Part shown: positions 44,174 to 52,415 of the stretch, piece by piece
Layout of the letters: each line of letters begins with the position of its first letter
Position numbering within the stretch: the stretch's first letter is position 1
NCBI GenBank assembly: GCA_913776195.1
Contig: CAJYMH010000014.1
Location: 1-64,000 of the forward strand
Reading direction: 5' to 3'
Origin: an uncultured Caulobacter sp.
GTDB lineage: Bacteria > Pseudomonadota > Alphaproteobacteria > Caulobacterales > Caulobacteraceae
DNA: 64,000 nt
Notes under the pieces: generated by a model
The model's input: only the letters and a program-made list of their open reading frames with translations
The model's database searches: none
What the model was told of the DNA's origin: nothing
Position numbers and translations under genes: made by a program

Positions 44174-44695
44174 GTGAATCAATCGGCTGAACATACCGAT
44201 CTGGACGACGCCGTCATCGTCGCTCTGGGCAGCGACTTGCCGGGCGCCTTCATTTCATGCTCCGCGCTGCTGGAGGCTGCGCTGGAGCAGTTCGCGCCTC
44301 ATGGGCTGAAGGTCGTGGCTTGCTCCTCATGGTGGAGGTCCGACGCTTGGCCGGACCCGTCAAAGCCTCCCTATGTCAACGGCGTCGCCCTGATCCGCAC
44401 CGATCTCGACCCCCACGCCGCCCATCAAGCGCTACAGGCCTTGGAGGGCGCGTTCGGGCGGGAGCGGGGAGAGGCGAACGCGCCGCGCACCCTAGATCTT
44501 GATCTGGTGGCCTATGGGCGACAGGTCATCGACAGCGCCGATCTGACCCTGCCGCACCCGCGGGCGCATCAGCGGCTGTTCGTCATGGGACCGCTGGCCC
44601 AGGTGGCGCCGGGGTGGCGGCACCCCATATCAGGGGTGAGCGCGACCGATCTGGCGGCCTCTGCGACGGTCGGCCGCGACGCCAGGCCTATCTAA
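44174..44695 (+). CDS. folK: 6-hydroxymethyl-7,8-dihydropterin pyrophosphokinase
   Basis: The 173-residue HPPK transfers pyrophosphate from ATP to the pterin in folate synthesis. Markers are VALGSDLPG at the N-terminus, WRSDAWPDPSKPPYVNGV, and the signature RTLDLDLVAYG near the middle, with PHPRAHQRLFVMGPLAQVAP. GTG is the first start after an in-frame stop at 44147, and no strong ribosome site is seen. It starts 11 bp from the divergent NYN gene and is followed by the rpoZ promoter. Confidence 0.92.
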   Translation: MNQSAEHTDLDDAVIVALGSDLPGAFISCSALLEAALEQFAPHGLKVVACSSWWRSDAWPDPSKPPYVNGVALIRTDLDPHAAHQALQALEGAFGRERGEANAPRTLDLDLVAYGRQVIDSADLTLPHPRAHQRLFVMGPLAQVAPGWRHPISGVSATDLAASATVGRDARPI

Positions 44696-44720
44696 GCCGC
44701 CCTTGACATTGGTCGTGAGG

Positions 44721-44749
44721 TTGAACAAACAGCCGCGCCTCTATATTTT
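44721..44749 (+). promoter_or_regulatory. Sigma-70-like promoter for rpoZ
   Basis: TTGAAC, a 17-bp spacer and TATTTT lie 31 bp upstream of the rpoZ ATG in the 84-bp gap after folK. Spacing is ideal and the hexamers are close to consensus. A TTGACA at 44703 is too far from any -10 to be used with it. Confidence 0.55.
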
Positions 44750-44779
44750 AGATCGTTCTATTCCCGTTCCGAGGACTCC

Positions 44780-45139
44780 ATGGCCCGCGTCACCGTCGAA
44801 GATTGCGTCGAGAAGGTTCCCAACCGCTTCAGCCTCGTGCTGCTGGCGGCCCACCGCGCGCGCGCCATCTCCGCGGGCGCCGCGCTGATGATCGATCGCG
44901 ACAACGACAAGAACCCGGTCTGCGCCTTGCGCGAGATCGCTGACGACGTCGTCGACGCCGAAGGCCTGAAGGAAAACCTGATCGGCACCCTGCAACGCGT
45001 CGACGAGCATTCGGAAGCCGAGGAAGAGGCCGAAACCCTCGCCCTGCTGGCTGATCCGACGCACCAGCAGATGAGCGAGGCTGAACTGGTCCGCGCCCTG
45101 CAAAGCGACCGGGACGGCGGCCAGGAGGAGCGCTACTGA
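44780..45139 (+). CDS. rpoZ: RNA polymerase omega subunit
   Basis: The 119-residue protein has the omega core [20 protein letters not shown] and [11 protein letters not shown], which chaperones the beta-prime subunit and in many bacteria binds ppGpp. The C-terminal 50 residues are acidic, as is common in alphaproteobacteria. It lies 56 bp upstream of spoT, the ppGpp synthetase gene, as in many proteobacteria. Confidence 0.95.
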   Translation: MARVTVEDCVEKVPNRFSLVLLAAHRARAISAGAALMIDRDNDKNPVCALREIADDVVDAEGLKENLIGTLQRVDEHSEAEEEAETLALLADPTHQQMSEAELVRALQSDRDGGQEERY

Positions 45140-45195
45140 GCCCCGAAGGTTCAGAGCCTCTTATCCTAGAGGCGGCCGAGCCGGCCGCCCCACCA

Positions 45196-47430
45196 GTGAA
45201 CGCGCCAAAAGCAGAAGCCGGACATGCGCCGGCTTCTACTGATTCCAAAAAGCCCGTGCGGCCCAAGTTCCTTCGCCAGTACGAACTGATCGAGCGGGTC
45301 CTGTCCTATGACCCGACCGCCGACGAGGCGTTGCTGAACCGCGCCTATGTTTACGCCATGCGCATGCACGGCTCGCAGACCCGAGCCTCCGGCGATCCCT
45401 ACTACGCCCACCCCATCGAGGTGGCGGGCATTCTCACCGAATATCGCCTCGACACCGCCAGCATCGTCACCGCGCTGCTGCATGACGTGATCGAAGACAC
45501 CGCCGTCACGCGCGAGGACATCGAGACCCTGTTCGGGGCCGAGGTCGGTGAGCTGGTCGAGGGCGTCACCAAGCTATCCAAGCTGGAGCTGCAGGCCGAA
45601 CATCTTCGCCAGGCCGAGAACCTGCGCAAGTTCATCCTGGCCATCTCGAAGGACGTCCGTGTCCTGATGGTCAAGCTGGCCGACCGTCTGCACAACATGC
45701 GGACGCTGCACTTCATCAAGAGTCCGGCCAAGCGCGAGCGGATCGCTCGCGAGACGCTGGACATCTACGCGCCGCTGGCCCGCAGCATCGGCGTGCATCG
45801 TATTTGCACCGAGCTGGAGGAGCTGTCCTTCGAGCACCTAAACCCCGTGGCGCGCAACGCGATCATCCGCCGCCTGGAGGTTCTGCGGGAGGAGCAGGGG
45901 GGCGCGACTTCCCTGGTCAGCCAGGCCATCGCCGCCCGTCTCGACGGCGCGGGCATCCCGGCCCGGGTCTATGGCCGCGAGAAGCAGCCCTATTCGATCT
46001 GGCGCAAGCTGCAGCGTAAGTCAGTAGGCTTCGCCCAGCTGTCGGACATCTACGCCTTCCGCGTCATCGTCGACACGACGGACGATTGCTACCGCGCCTT
46101 GGGCGTGGTGCACCGCGCCTGGCCGTCGGTGCCGGAGCGCTTCAAGGACTACATCTCCACGCCCAAGCGGAACAATTACCGCTCGATCCACACCACGGTG
46201 GTCGGCTCGAAGGGCATGCGGATCGAGATGCAAATCCGCACCGCCTCCATGGATCGTGTCGCCGAGGAGGGCGTGGCCGCCCACTGGCGCTACAAGGACA
46301 CCTCCTACGGCTTCGACGCCGAGGCCATGGAGCAGGACGGAGGGCGCGATCCGCTGGCCAACCTGCGCCAGCTGGTGCAGGTGCTGGAGCATGGCGGCGA
46401 CGCCGAGGACCTGATCGAACACGCCAAGCTCGAGATGTTCCTCGACCAGGTGTTCGTCTTCACGCCCAAGGGCAAGCTGGTCAGCCTGCCTCGCGGGGCC
46501 ATGCCGCTCGATTTCGCCTATGCGGTCCACACCGACGTGGGCGACACCTGCATCGGGGTGAAGGTCAACGGCGAGTTGAAGCCGATGCGCACGGTGTTGA
46601 ACAACGGCGACGTCGTCGAGGTGGTGCGTGGATCAAAGCCGGTAGTGCCGCCGGACTGGCGTTCGCTCACGGTGACGGGGCGGGCCCGCTCGGCCATTCG
46701 CCGCCACATCCGCCAGACCGAGAAGGAAGAGTTCCTTCGCCTGGGGCGCGGCGCCATCGAGCAGGGCTTTGAACGCGCCGGCAAGAAGCTGGCGGGGGTC
46801 TCCCTGCGGCCGGTGCTGGAGCGCTTCGCCGTTCCCAACGAGGACGAGCTGTACGACGCGGTGGGCCGTGGCCGGATCACCGCCAATCAGGTGTTGGAGG
46901 TGCTGTTCCCCGGCCTCAAGGACAGCGAGAAGTCGCCGACCGCCGCCAAGCGGATCGAGGACGGCGCCGGCGCGCGCGCCTATGTGCGCGGCAGCGGCCT
47001 GACCCATGGCGTCACCCTGCATTTCGGGACCTGCTGCAATCCGGTGCCGGGCGATCGCATCGTGGGTATCATGGAGCCCGAGAACGGCGTCGTGGTCCAC
47101 ACCATCGACTGCAAACGCCTGGCCGAGTTCGAGGACCGCGAGGACCTTTGGCGCGACCTCAGCTGGACGTCGGAAGCCGAGCGGGAGACCATCTCCCAGG
47201 CCCGCCTTACCGCCACCATAACCGATGCGCCCGGCGTGCTGGGCCAAGCCTGCACGATCGTCGGCGAAGCCGGCGGCAACATCGTCGGCCTGGTGATGAA
47301 CCACCGCCACTCGGACTTCTTCGACGTGGTCATGGACGTCGAGGTTAAGGACGCCAAGCACCTGACCCACATCGCCGCCGCGCTTCGGGCCTGTCCGAAC
47401 GTCGAGACCGTCGAACGGGCCAGAGGGTAG
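45196..47430 (+). CDS. spoT: Bifunctional (p)ppGpp synthetase/hydrolase
   Basis: A 744-residue long RSH protein. It has an HD hydrolase domain with TALLHDVIEDT (about 95-105) and a synthetase domain with YGREKQPYSIWRKLQ and RFKDYISTPK, where RFKD is the RXKD type found in bifunctional Rel/SpoT rather than the EXDD of RelA. A TGS domain follows near VFVFTPKGKLVSLPRGA. The zinc-finger region has FGTCCNPVPGD, and a C-terminal ACT domain has GVLGQACTIVGEAGGNI. It is the stringent-response enzyme. The GTG start is the first usable one and gives a short disordered leader; its ribosome site is weak. Confidence 0.95.
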   Translation: MNAPKAEAGHAPASTDSKKPVRPKFLRQYELIERVLSYDPTADEALLNRAYVYAMRMHGSQTRASGDPYYAHPIEVAGILTEYRLDTASIVTALLHDVIEDTAVTREDIETLFGAEVGELVEGVTKLSKLELQAEHLRQAENLRKFILAISKDVRVLMVKLADRLHNMRTLHFIKSPAKRERIARETLDIYAPLARSIGVHRICTELEELSFEHLNPVARNAIIRRLEVLREEQGGATSLVSQAIAARLDGAGIPARVYGREKQPYSIWRKLQRKSVGFAQLSDIYAFRVIVDTTDDCYRALGVVHRAWPSVPERFKDYISTPKRNNYRSIHTTVVGSKGMRIEMQIRTASMDRVAEEGVAAHWRYKDTSYGFDAEAMEQDGGRDPLANLRQLVQVLEHGGDAEDLIEHAKLEMFLDQVFVFTPKGKLVSLPRGAMPLDFAYAVHTDVGDTCIGVKVNGELKPMRTVLNNGDVVEVVRGSKPVVPPDWRSLTVTGRARSAIRRHIRQTEKEEFLRLGRGAIEQGFERAGKKLAGVSLRPVLERFAVPNEDELYDAVGRGRITANQVLEVLFPGLKDSEKSPTAAKRIEDGAGARAYVRGSGLTHGVTLHFGTCCNPVPGDRIVGIMEPENGVVVHTIDCKRLAEFEDREDLWRDLSWTSEAERETISQARLTATITDAPGVLGQACTIVGEAGGNIVGLVMNHRHSDFFDVVMDVEVKDAKHLTHIAAALRACPNVETVERARG

Positions 47431-47441
47431 CAAGGCCTAGA

Positions 47442-48341
47442 TTAGGCGGGCACCAGCGTCCCTGGCGTCGCCCGCAAACGAGCCGCGTCGCGCAAAGGCG
47501 GCGCTCCGAAAACCCGCCGATACTCCCGACTGAACTGCGAAGGGCTGTCATAGCCCACGGCGTGGCCGGCCGAGGCCGCGTCCATGTTCTGGGCCACGAT
47601 AAGGCGGCGGGCCTCCTGCAGGCGCAGCTGCTTTTGATACTGCAGCGGACTCATGGCCGTGATTGTCTTGAAGTGCTGATGCAGGGCCGAGGCGCTCATC
47701 CCGGCCTCGGACGCCACGTTCTCGACGCTGAACGGGCGGCTGAAGTTCATCTTGATCCAGGAGATGGCCCGATTGATCTGGTGCAGTCGGCTGTCAGCGA
47801 TGGCGATCTGCGCCAGGCGCTGGCCCTGATCGCCGGTCAGCAGGCGGTAGAGGATTTCGCGCTCCACCAAGGGCGCGAGGACGGCGGCCTCTTTGGGCGT
47901 ATCCAGCAGGGCGACCAATCGTCTGGCGGCGTCGAGCAAGGCGGGCGTCACGGGGCTGACCGCGACGCCGCCCACCGGCTCTCGCCGGGGCGGGCCCATC
48001 TTGCCTTCCATGACCAGTGCGCTGACCACGGAGGGGTCGATGTCCAGCCGCAGACAAAGGTAGGGCTCCTCGGGCGTCGCCTCGATAACCTGACCGATCA
48101 CCGGCACGTCCACCGAGACCACCAGGTACTTCTCGCGGTCGTAGATGTAGGCGGCGTCGCCCACCAAGACCTGTTTGCGGCCCTGGACGATCAGACACAC
48201 AGCAGGCTCGTGCAAGGCCAGCAGGGGCTCGGTCGGCGTCGAAGCTCGGATCAGCACGACCCGGGGCAGAGCGGTCTCATGAACACCGTCACTAGCGGTG
48301 AATCGTTCAATGAGCCTGGCCAGATCGCTTCGGGCGTCCAT
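47442..48341 (-). CDS. AraC-family transcriptional regulator (AraC_N type)
   Basis: A 299-residue regulator with an N-terminal cupin-like AraC_N domain (ETALPRVVLIRAS, PAVCLIVQGRKQVLVGD) and a C-terminal pair of helix-turn-helices (FSVENVASEAGMSASALHQHFK, RRLIVAQNMDAASAGHAVGYDSPSQFSREYRRVFG). It is divergent from an SDR oxidoreductase gene, a very frequent pairing for this subfamily, and probably activates it in response to an unknown molecule. It converges with spoT. Confidence 0.9.
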   Translation of the reverse strand: MDARSDLARLIERFTASDGVHETALPRVVLIRASTPTEPLLALHEPAVCLIVQGRKQVLVGDAAYIYDREKYLVVSVDVPVIGQVIEATPEEPYLCLRLDIDPSVVSALVMEGKMGPPRREPVGGVAVSPVTPALLDAARRLVALLDTPKEAAVLAPLVEREILYRLLTGDQGQRLAQIAIADSRLHQINRAISWIKMNFSRPFSVENVASEAGMSASALHQHFKTITAMSPLQYQKQLRLQEARRLIVAQNMDAASAGHAVGYDSPSQFSREYRRVFGAPPLRDAARLRATPGTLVPA

Positions 48342-48526
48342 GTTGATATCCTTGTCAGCGCACGTTTGCCTCTATCCGCAGATAGAGCCCTTCGCCACCG
48401 GCGAGCGCAGATCATGTAGGATCGTGCAATCCTTGGCCAGTATCGATCTACCGCCCGCGCACCGTCCGGGCCGATCTTGACCTCACCGCGGCCGACGAAG
48501 GCCGCTTCGAAAACAAGAGGTCTGAA

Positions 48527-49270
48527 ATGTCCGACGTTCAATCCCTGCAAAACAAGGTCATCGTCATCACCGGCGCCAGCAGCGGCATCGGCGAGGGCGC
48601 GGCTCGCCTGCTGGCGCAGCGCGGCGCCCATGTGGTCGTCGGCGCGCGCCGCACCGCCAGGTTGGCGGTGCTGGTCGACGAGATCACCAAGGCCGGCGGC
48701 TCGGCCCGCTTCCACGCCGTGGACGTCACCGATCGCGCCAGCGTCGAAGGCCTTGTCGCCGCGGCGGCGGATAAGTTTGGCAAGATCGACGTGCTGGTGA
48801 ACAACGCCGGCGTCATGCCGCTGTCGGCGCTCAACGCCCTGAAGGTGGACGAGTGGGACCGCATGATCGACGTCAACATCCGCGGCGTGCTGCACGGGAT
48901 CGCCGCCGCCCTGCCGCGGATGGAGGCGCAAGGGTTCGGTCACATCGTCAATATCGCCTCGATCGGCGCCCACTATGTTGTTCCGACGGGCGCGGTCTAT
49001 TGCGCCACCAAGTTTGCGGTGCGCGCCATCTCAGACGGCCTGCGTCAGGAGACGGACAAGCTTCGGGTCACCGTGGTGTCGCCGGGCGTCGTCGAGTCCG
49101 AACTGGCTGATACGATCTCCGACGAAGCGTCGCGCGAGGGCATGAAGGCCTTCCGCCGCATCGCCATCCAGCCGGACGCCATCGCCCGGGCGATTGTCTA
49201 CGCGCTCGAGCAGCCGAACGAGGTGGACGTCAGCGAGCTGATCGTTCGCCCCACGGCCAGCCCTTACTGA
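48527..49270 (+). CDS. Short-chain dehydrogenase/reductase
   Basis: The 247-residue classical SDR has the cofactor motif TGASSGIG, NNAG, a catalytic Ser (NIASIGAH) and YxxxK (YCATK). The Arg residues after the Gly motif (GARRTAR) suggest NADPH preference. The substrate is unknown. Likely controlled by the divergent AraC regulator across a 185-bp gap. Confidence 0.92.
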   Translation: MSDVQSLQNKVIVITGASSGIGEGAARLLAQRGAHVVVGARRTARLAVLVDEITKAGGSARFHAVDVTDRASVEGLVAAAADKFGKIDVLVNNAGVMPLSALNALKVDEWDRMIDVNIRGVLHGIAAALPRMEAQGFGHIVNIASIGAHYVVPTGAVYCATKFAVRAISDGLRQETDKLRVTVVSPGVVESELADTISDEASREGMKAFRRIAIQPDAIARAIVYALEQPNEVDVSELIVRPTASPY

Positions 49271-49272
49271 GC

Positions 49273-50175
49273 CTAGAGCTCGGCTTCGCCTTTCAGAACC
49301 GGCACGCAGCCGCCGCCGACGGTCGAACGAATGCCGTCGGCGGTTCGGCGCGCCGTAGCGCTGAGCAGGGAAGGACGGCCCATCTCCACGCCCTGGATGA
49401 TCTCCCACGCGCCCTCTTGGGCGTCGGTGAAGGACAGCAGCAGGGCGGCCAAGGTGACGTTGGCGCTGCCGGTGGCCGCGTCCTCCCAGGTGCCGGACAG
49501 GGGCGAGAACATCCGAGCGCGGATGCGGCCGCCATTCTGGGCGTTAGGGTCGTGGGCGTAGAGGTGCAAGGCCAGGCGTTGGGTGTCGAGCGCGTCTGAT
49601 TGGGCGGCGAGGGCGGACTGGAAGGCCGCCAGGTTCGGCGCCGCCCGGGTCAGGGCTTCCGGCGTCACCTCGACGAGGAAGAACGGATTGCCGGTGCTGG
49701 CCAAGATGGGCGGATGGCTGTCGGTCACAAGGTCGGCCACATGAAGCCCGGCGCACGCCGCCGCATGATCGGCGGGCAGGATCATTCCGGTGGAGAGCGG
49801 CTGGGGAGCGGAGATGACCCCGCCGGTGGGCTCGCCGTTTGCGCCGCGCTGGATGGTCACCTCCACGACCCCCGCCGGAACCTCCAGCCGAAGGGCGTCG
49901 CCGCCGCGCATCTTCGACAGGACATAGCCCGTGCCCACCGTCGGATGGCCCGCAAAGGGCATCTCGGCGGTCGGGTTGAAGATGCGCACCTTGGCCGTGT
50001 TGGCCGGGTCTTGCGGGGGCAGGATGAAGGTCGTCTCGCTGAGGTTGAACTCCGTGGCCAGGGCCTGCATCTGCTCGCCGGTGAGGCCGCGTGCGTCGGT
50101 GAACACCGCCAGCGGATTGCCGCCGAAGCGGGTGTCGGTGAAGACGTCGAGCGTGACGAACGAGTAGGTCGGCAT
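49273..50175 (-). CDS. PhzF-family isomerase-like protein
   Basis: A 300-residue protein of the diaminopimelate-epimerase fold. FTDTRFGGNPLAVFTDA and FNLSETTFILPP contain the conserved Glu, and MPFAGHPTVGTGYVL and ATGSANVTLAALLL bound the two pseudo-repeats. PhzF proper acts in phenazine synthesis, but most homologues have unknown substrates and no phenazine genes are nearby. Start at MPTYSF. Divergent from an ArsR-type gene with 67 bp between, which may regulate it. Confidence 0.9.
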   Translation of the reverse strand: MPTYSFVTLDVFTDTRFGGNPLAVFTDARGLTGEQMQALATEFNLSETTFILPPQDPANTAKVRIFNPTAEMPFAGHPTVGTGYVLSKMRGGDALRLEVPAGVVEVTIQRGANGEPTGGVISAPQPLSTGMILPADHAAACAGLHVADLVTDSHPPILASTGNPFFLVEVTPEALTRAAPNLAAFQSALAAQSDALDTQRLALHLYAHDPNAQNGGRIRARMFSPLSGTWEDAATGSANVTLAALLLSFTDAQEGAWEIIQGVEMGRPSLLSATARRTADGIRSTVGGGCVPVLKGEAEL

Positions 50176-50242
50176 GGTTCGGATCCCAGCGTTGCGGCGG
50201 GGATTTCTTGACATGGAATTAGTTGATTGGCAAATTCCCTAA

Positions 50243-50545
50243 ATGGAGCTCGCCGAGATTTTCCGCGCCTTGGCCAATGACAAGCGCCTGCTGGTGCTGG
50301 AGTGGTTGAAGGACCCGGTCAGGCATTTTCCCCCGCAGGTGGACGGAGATCTCGTTGAGGACGGCGTCTGCGGGGTGTTCATCGCCGACAAGCTGGGGGT
50401 TTCGGCCCCGACGCTCAGCGAGCATATGAAGGTGCTGGTCCAGGCCGGGCTCGTCACGCCCAAGCGGATCAAGCAGTGGACCTTCTACAAGCGCAACGAG
50501 CCGGCGCTGACCCAGGCCAAGCGAGCGATCGACGTCCAGGTTTAG
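50243..50545 (+). CDS. ArsR-family winged-helix regulator
   Basis: The 100-residue protein has the ArsR pattern MELAEIFRALANDKRLLVLEWL and recognition region CGVFIADKLGVSAPTLSEHMKVLVQAGLV. No metal-binding CxC motif is present, so it may respond to something other than metal; Cys in VCGV is the only notable thiol. Divergent from phzF-like. Its stop overlaps that of the convergent double-wHTH gene by 4 bp. Confidence 0.88.
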   Translation: MELAEIFRALANDKRLLVLEWLKDPVRHFPPQVDGDLVEDGVCGVFIADKLGVSAPTLSEHMKVLVQAGLVTPKRIKQWTFYKRNEPALTQAKRAIDVQV

Positions 50546-51441
50546 GCCGTCCAGTCCGCCAGAACGCCGGCGCGGTCCAAGGTGGCGAAGAAGCGCCGGG
50601 TGTCAGCAAAATTCGCCTGCGCGATCTGAAGCAGACGGGCCTGGACCTGCATCGGGGCGACCGCCACCAGACCCCGATGCACCCTCACGACCAGGCCCAG
50701 TTCCTGCAAGAGACCCACATGGCGTCGCGCGGTCTCACGCGACAGGAAGAAGCGGCGCGCGACCTCGACCACGCTGACCGGATGGCCGGAGCGGCCGGCG
50801 GTCCGCACCCAGTCGCTCAAAGCTTGGTCGTCCATCTTGGCGGTGTTGGCCAGGACGATCTCCACCAGGACGGAAATGGTGGGAAGGCTGCCGCCTAGGG
50901 GGACCAGGGCCTGGGCGGCGCGCAGGAAATAGTCCGAAATGGCGCGTCCCACGACCCGGATCAGGGGGCTTTGGGAGGATAAATCCTCACTCGGCGCGCT
51001 CGGCGCTGGTGCGGACCCCAGCGCGCGCAGGTCCCGGTAGAAGGCGCCGGCCAGCCGATAGTTGGCCTCTAGCATCGCAGTATAGGCGGCCGAGCTGATG
51101 GTGCTGGCCAGCACCACCACCCCGTTAGGCGTTGCGGCGATCAGGCCTTCACGCACCAGACCCGCAACCCGGCGGCGAACCGTCTCAAAGGGCAGGTCCA
51201 GGGACTGAGCTACGGCGTTGATGCTGATCGGGCGCAGGGCCTCGTCAGGGGCGGCCCGCTCGGCCGAGCCGAACTGGGCGCTCGTCGAAGCGTCGCGGTT
51301 GACCGACGACAGGCTGGCGTTGGCGATCGCCGACAAGATGAAGGCGTCGTAGGCGTCGCGGTCGCCGCGCGTGGCGACGCCCGCTTCGTGGACGAAACGC
51401 AGGCAGGTGAGGGCGATGCGGGCCTGATGAGCGGCGTCCAT
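50542..51441 (-). CDS. Putative regulator with two internal winged-helix segments
   Basis: The 299-residue protein appears to carry two helix-turn-helix units. One is at about residues 70-108 (ISINAVAQSLDLPFETVRRRVAGLVREGLI), the other at about 220-262 (VSVVEVARRFFLSRETARRHVGLLQELGLV). The two align closely with each other, including the T-[VA]-R-R core, and each is followed by a helical stretch, suggesting a duplicated unit. No ligand domain is recognised. Function and target unknown. It stands alone on its strand between an ArsR gene and the TPR-regulator operon. Confidence 0.7.
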   Translation of the reverse strand: MDAAHQARIALTCLRFVHEAGVATRGDRDAYDAFILSAIANASLSSVNRDASTSAQFGSAERAAPDEALRPISINAVAQSLDLPFETVRRRVAGLVREGLIAATPNGVVVLASTISSAAYTAMLEANYRLAGAFYRDLRALGSAPAPSAPSEDLSSQSPLIRVVGRAISDYFLRAAQALVPLGGSLPTISVLVEIVLANTAKMDDQALSDWVRTAGRSGHPVSVVEVARRFFLSRETARRHVGLLQELGLVVRVHRGLVAVAPMQVQARLLQIAQANFADTRRFFATLDRAGVLADWTA

Positions 51442-51504
51442 TACGCTGATGCCGTTACTGCGACGGAATGCGGGGGACCTTCTTGGGTTCTAGGGGCCGC
51501 TAGG

Positions 51505-51765
51505 TCAATCGCTACAAGGGTTTGAGACGCCTGGGCGACGTCTCGCCAGGCGATTGATCCAGGCGGGCGCATGCGCAGCCGCCATCAGGACATACATAAC
51601 TGACATGCCGTCCAGACCAGGCCCGACAGGTGTTCCGCAAAGGGTGTCGAGGTGATCGCGATGGAGGGCCGCGCTGGCGGCCATGACCAGGAACGCTGGT
51701 GACGCCGCGAGGCCTATCCACGCGGACAACCGCGCTAAGACCGTGACCCGGTCGGTCGAGCGCAT
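51505..51765 (-). CDS. Small membrane protein, unknown, in the TPR-regulator operon
   Basis: Starting at the ATG four bases after the propeller gene stop, the frame gives 86 residues with two hydrophobic segments (about 12-32 and 53-70), joined by a loop holding a Cys and Gly/Pro. I do not recognise the family. Close spacing to the upstream gene supports co-translation. A longer in-frame start at 51843 would overlap the propeller gene and is rejected. Confidence 0.6.
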   Translation of the reverse strand: MRSTDRVTVLARLSAWIGLAASPAFLVMAASAALHRDHLDTLCGTPVGPGLDGMSVMYVLMAAAHAPAWINRLARRRPGVSNPCSD

Positions 51766-51769
51766 GACG

Positions 51770-52405
51770 CTAGCGAGGCGGCTTGCGGACGGCCCGCACC
51801 ATGCCGCTTTTTCCGCCTCCGCAGAAGAAACGATCCCGTCCATCGCTCTCCAGGCCAGAAACGCCCATTCCCGCCGGCATTCTCACGGCTTCCAGACATT
51901 CGCCGCAGGTCGGGTCCACACGACGAAGCCCGCTTTCCTCGTCTTCCCAGAAGCCATGCCATAGCTCGCCGTCGATCCAGCTCACTCCTGTCACCAGGCG
52001 ATCGCTTTCAATGGTGCGCAGGACCTTTCCGTCCTTGGGATCGATCTCGTGAATCCGGCGATCCATGTATTGCCCGACCCACAAGGAGCCGTCGGACCAG
52101 GCCATGCCGGAGGCGCCGCCGTCGCCGGGCGTGGGGATCGATCCGACGACTGCGCCCGTCTTGGGATCGATCTTCAGGATGCGGCTTTCGGCGATCTGAA
52201 AGAGGTGTTCGCCATCAAACGCCGTGCCGGCGTGAGCGGCGACATCGATCGAGCCGATGATCGATCCGCTGTCGCTGTCGAGCGCATTCAGCTTGGGGCC
52301 GCTGGCGAACCAGATGCGCTCGCCGTCGTAGGTCACGCCATGGACGCCCTCGACCCCTTCGAAAGGGCCGTACTCGCGGAGGATTTCTGCATTGGAGTGT
52401 TTCAT
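51770..52405 (-). CDS. Beta-propeller protein, glutamine-cyclotransferase/SMP-30-like
   Basis: A 211-residue protein built of repeated four-stranded blade patterns (GVHGVTYDGERIWFASG, GTAFDGEHLFQIAES, GMAWSDGSLWVGQ, GVSWIDGELWHGF), each ending in a W/L-[WF] strand and followed by an I.P..G turn. This is the look of NHL or glutaminyl-cyclotransferase-type propellers. No signal peptide is present, so it is probably cytoplasmic. Catalytic residues are not evident. It follows the TPR regulator by 10 bp, which suggests a functional link such as sensing or binding. Confidence 0.75.
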   Translation of the reverse strand: MKHSNAEILREYGPFEGVEGVHGVTYDGERIWFASGPKLNALDSDSGSIIGSIDVAAHAGTAFDGEHLFQIAESRILKIDPKTGAVVGSIPTPGDGGASGMAWSDGSLWVGQYMDRRIHEIDPKDGKVLRTIESDRLVTGVSWIDGELWHGFWEDEESGLRRVDPTCGECLEAVRMPAGMGVSGLESDGRDRFFCGGGKSGMVRAVRKPPR

Positions 52406-52415
52406 GGCCGCGACC

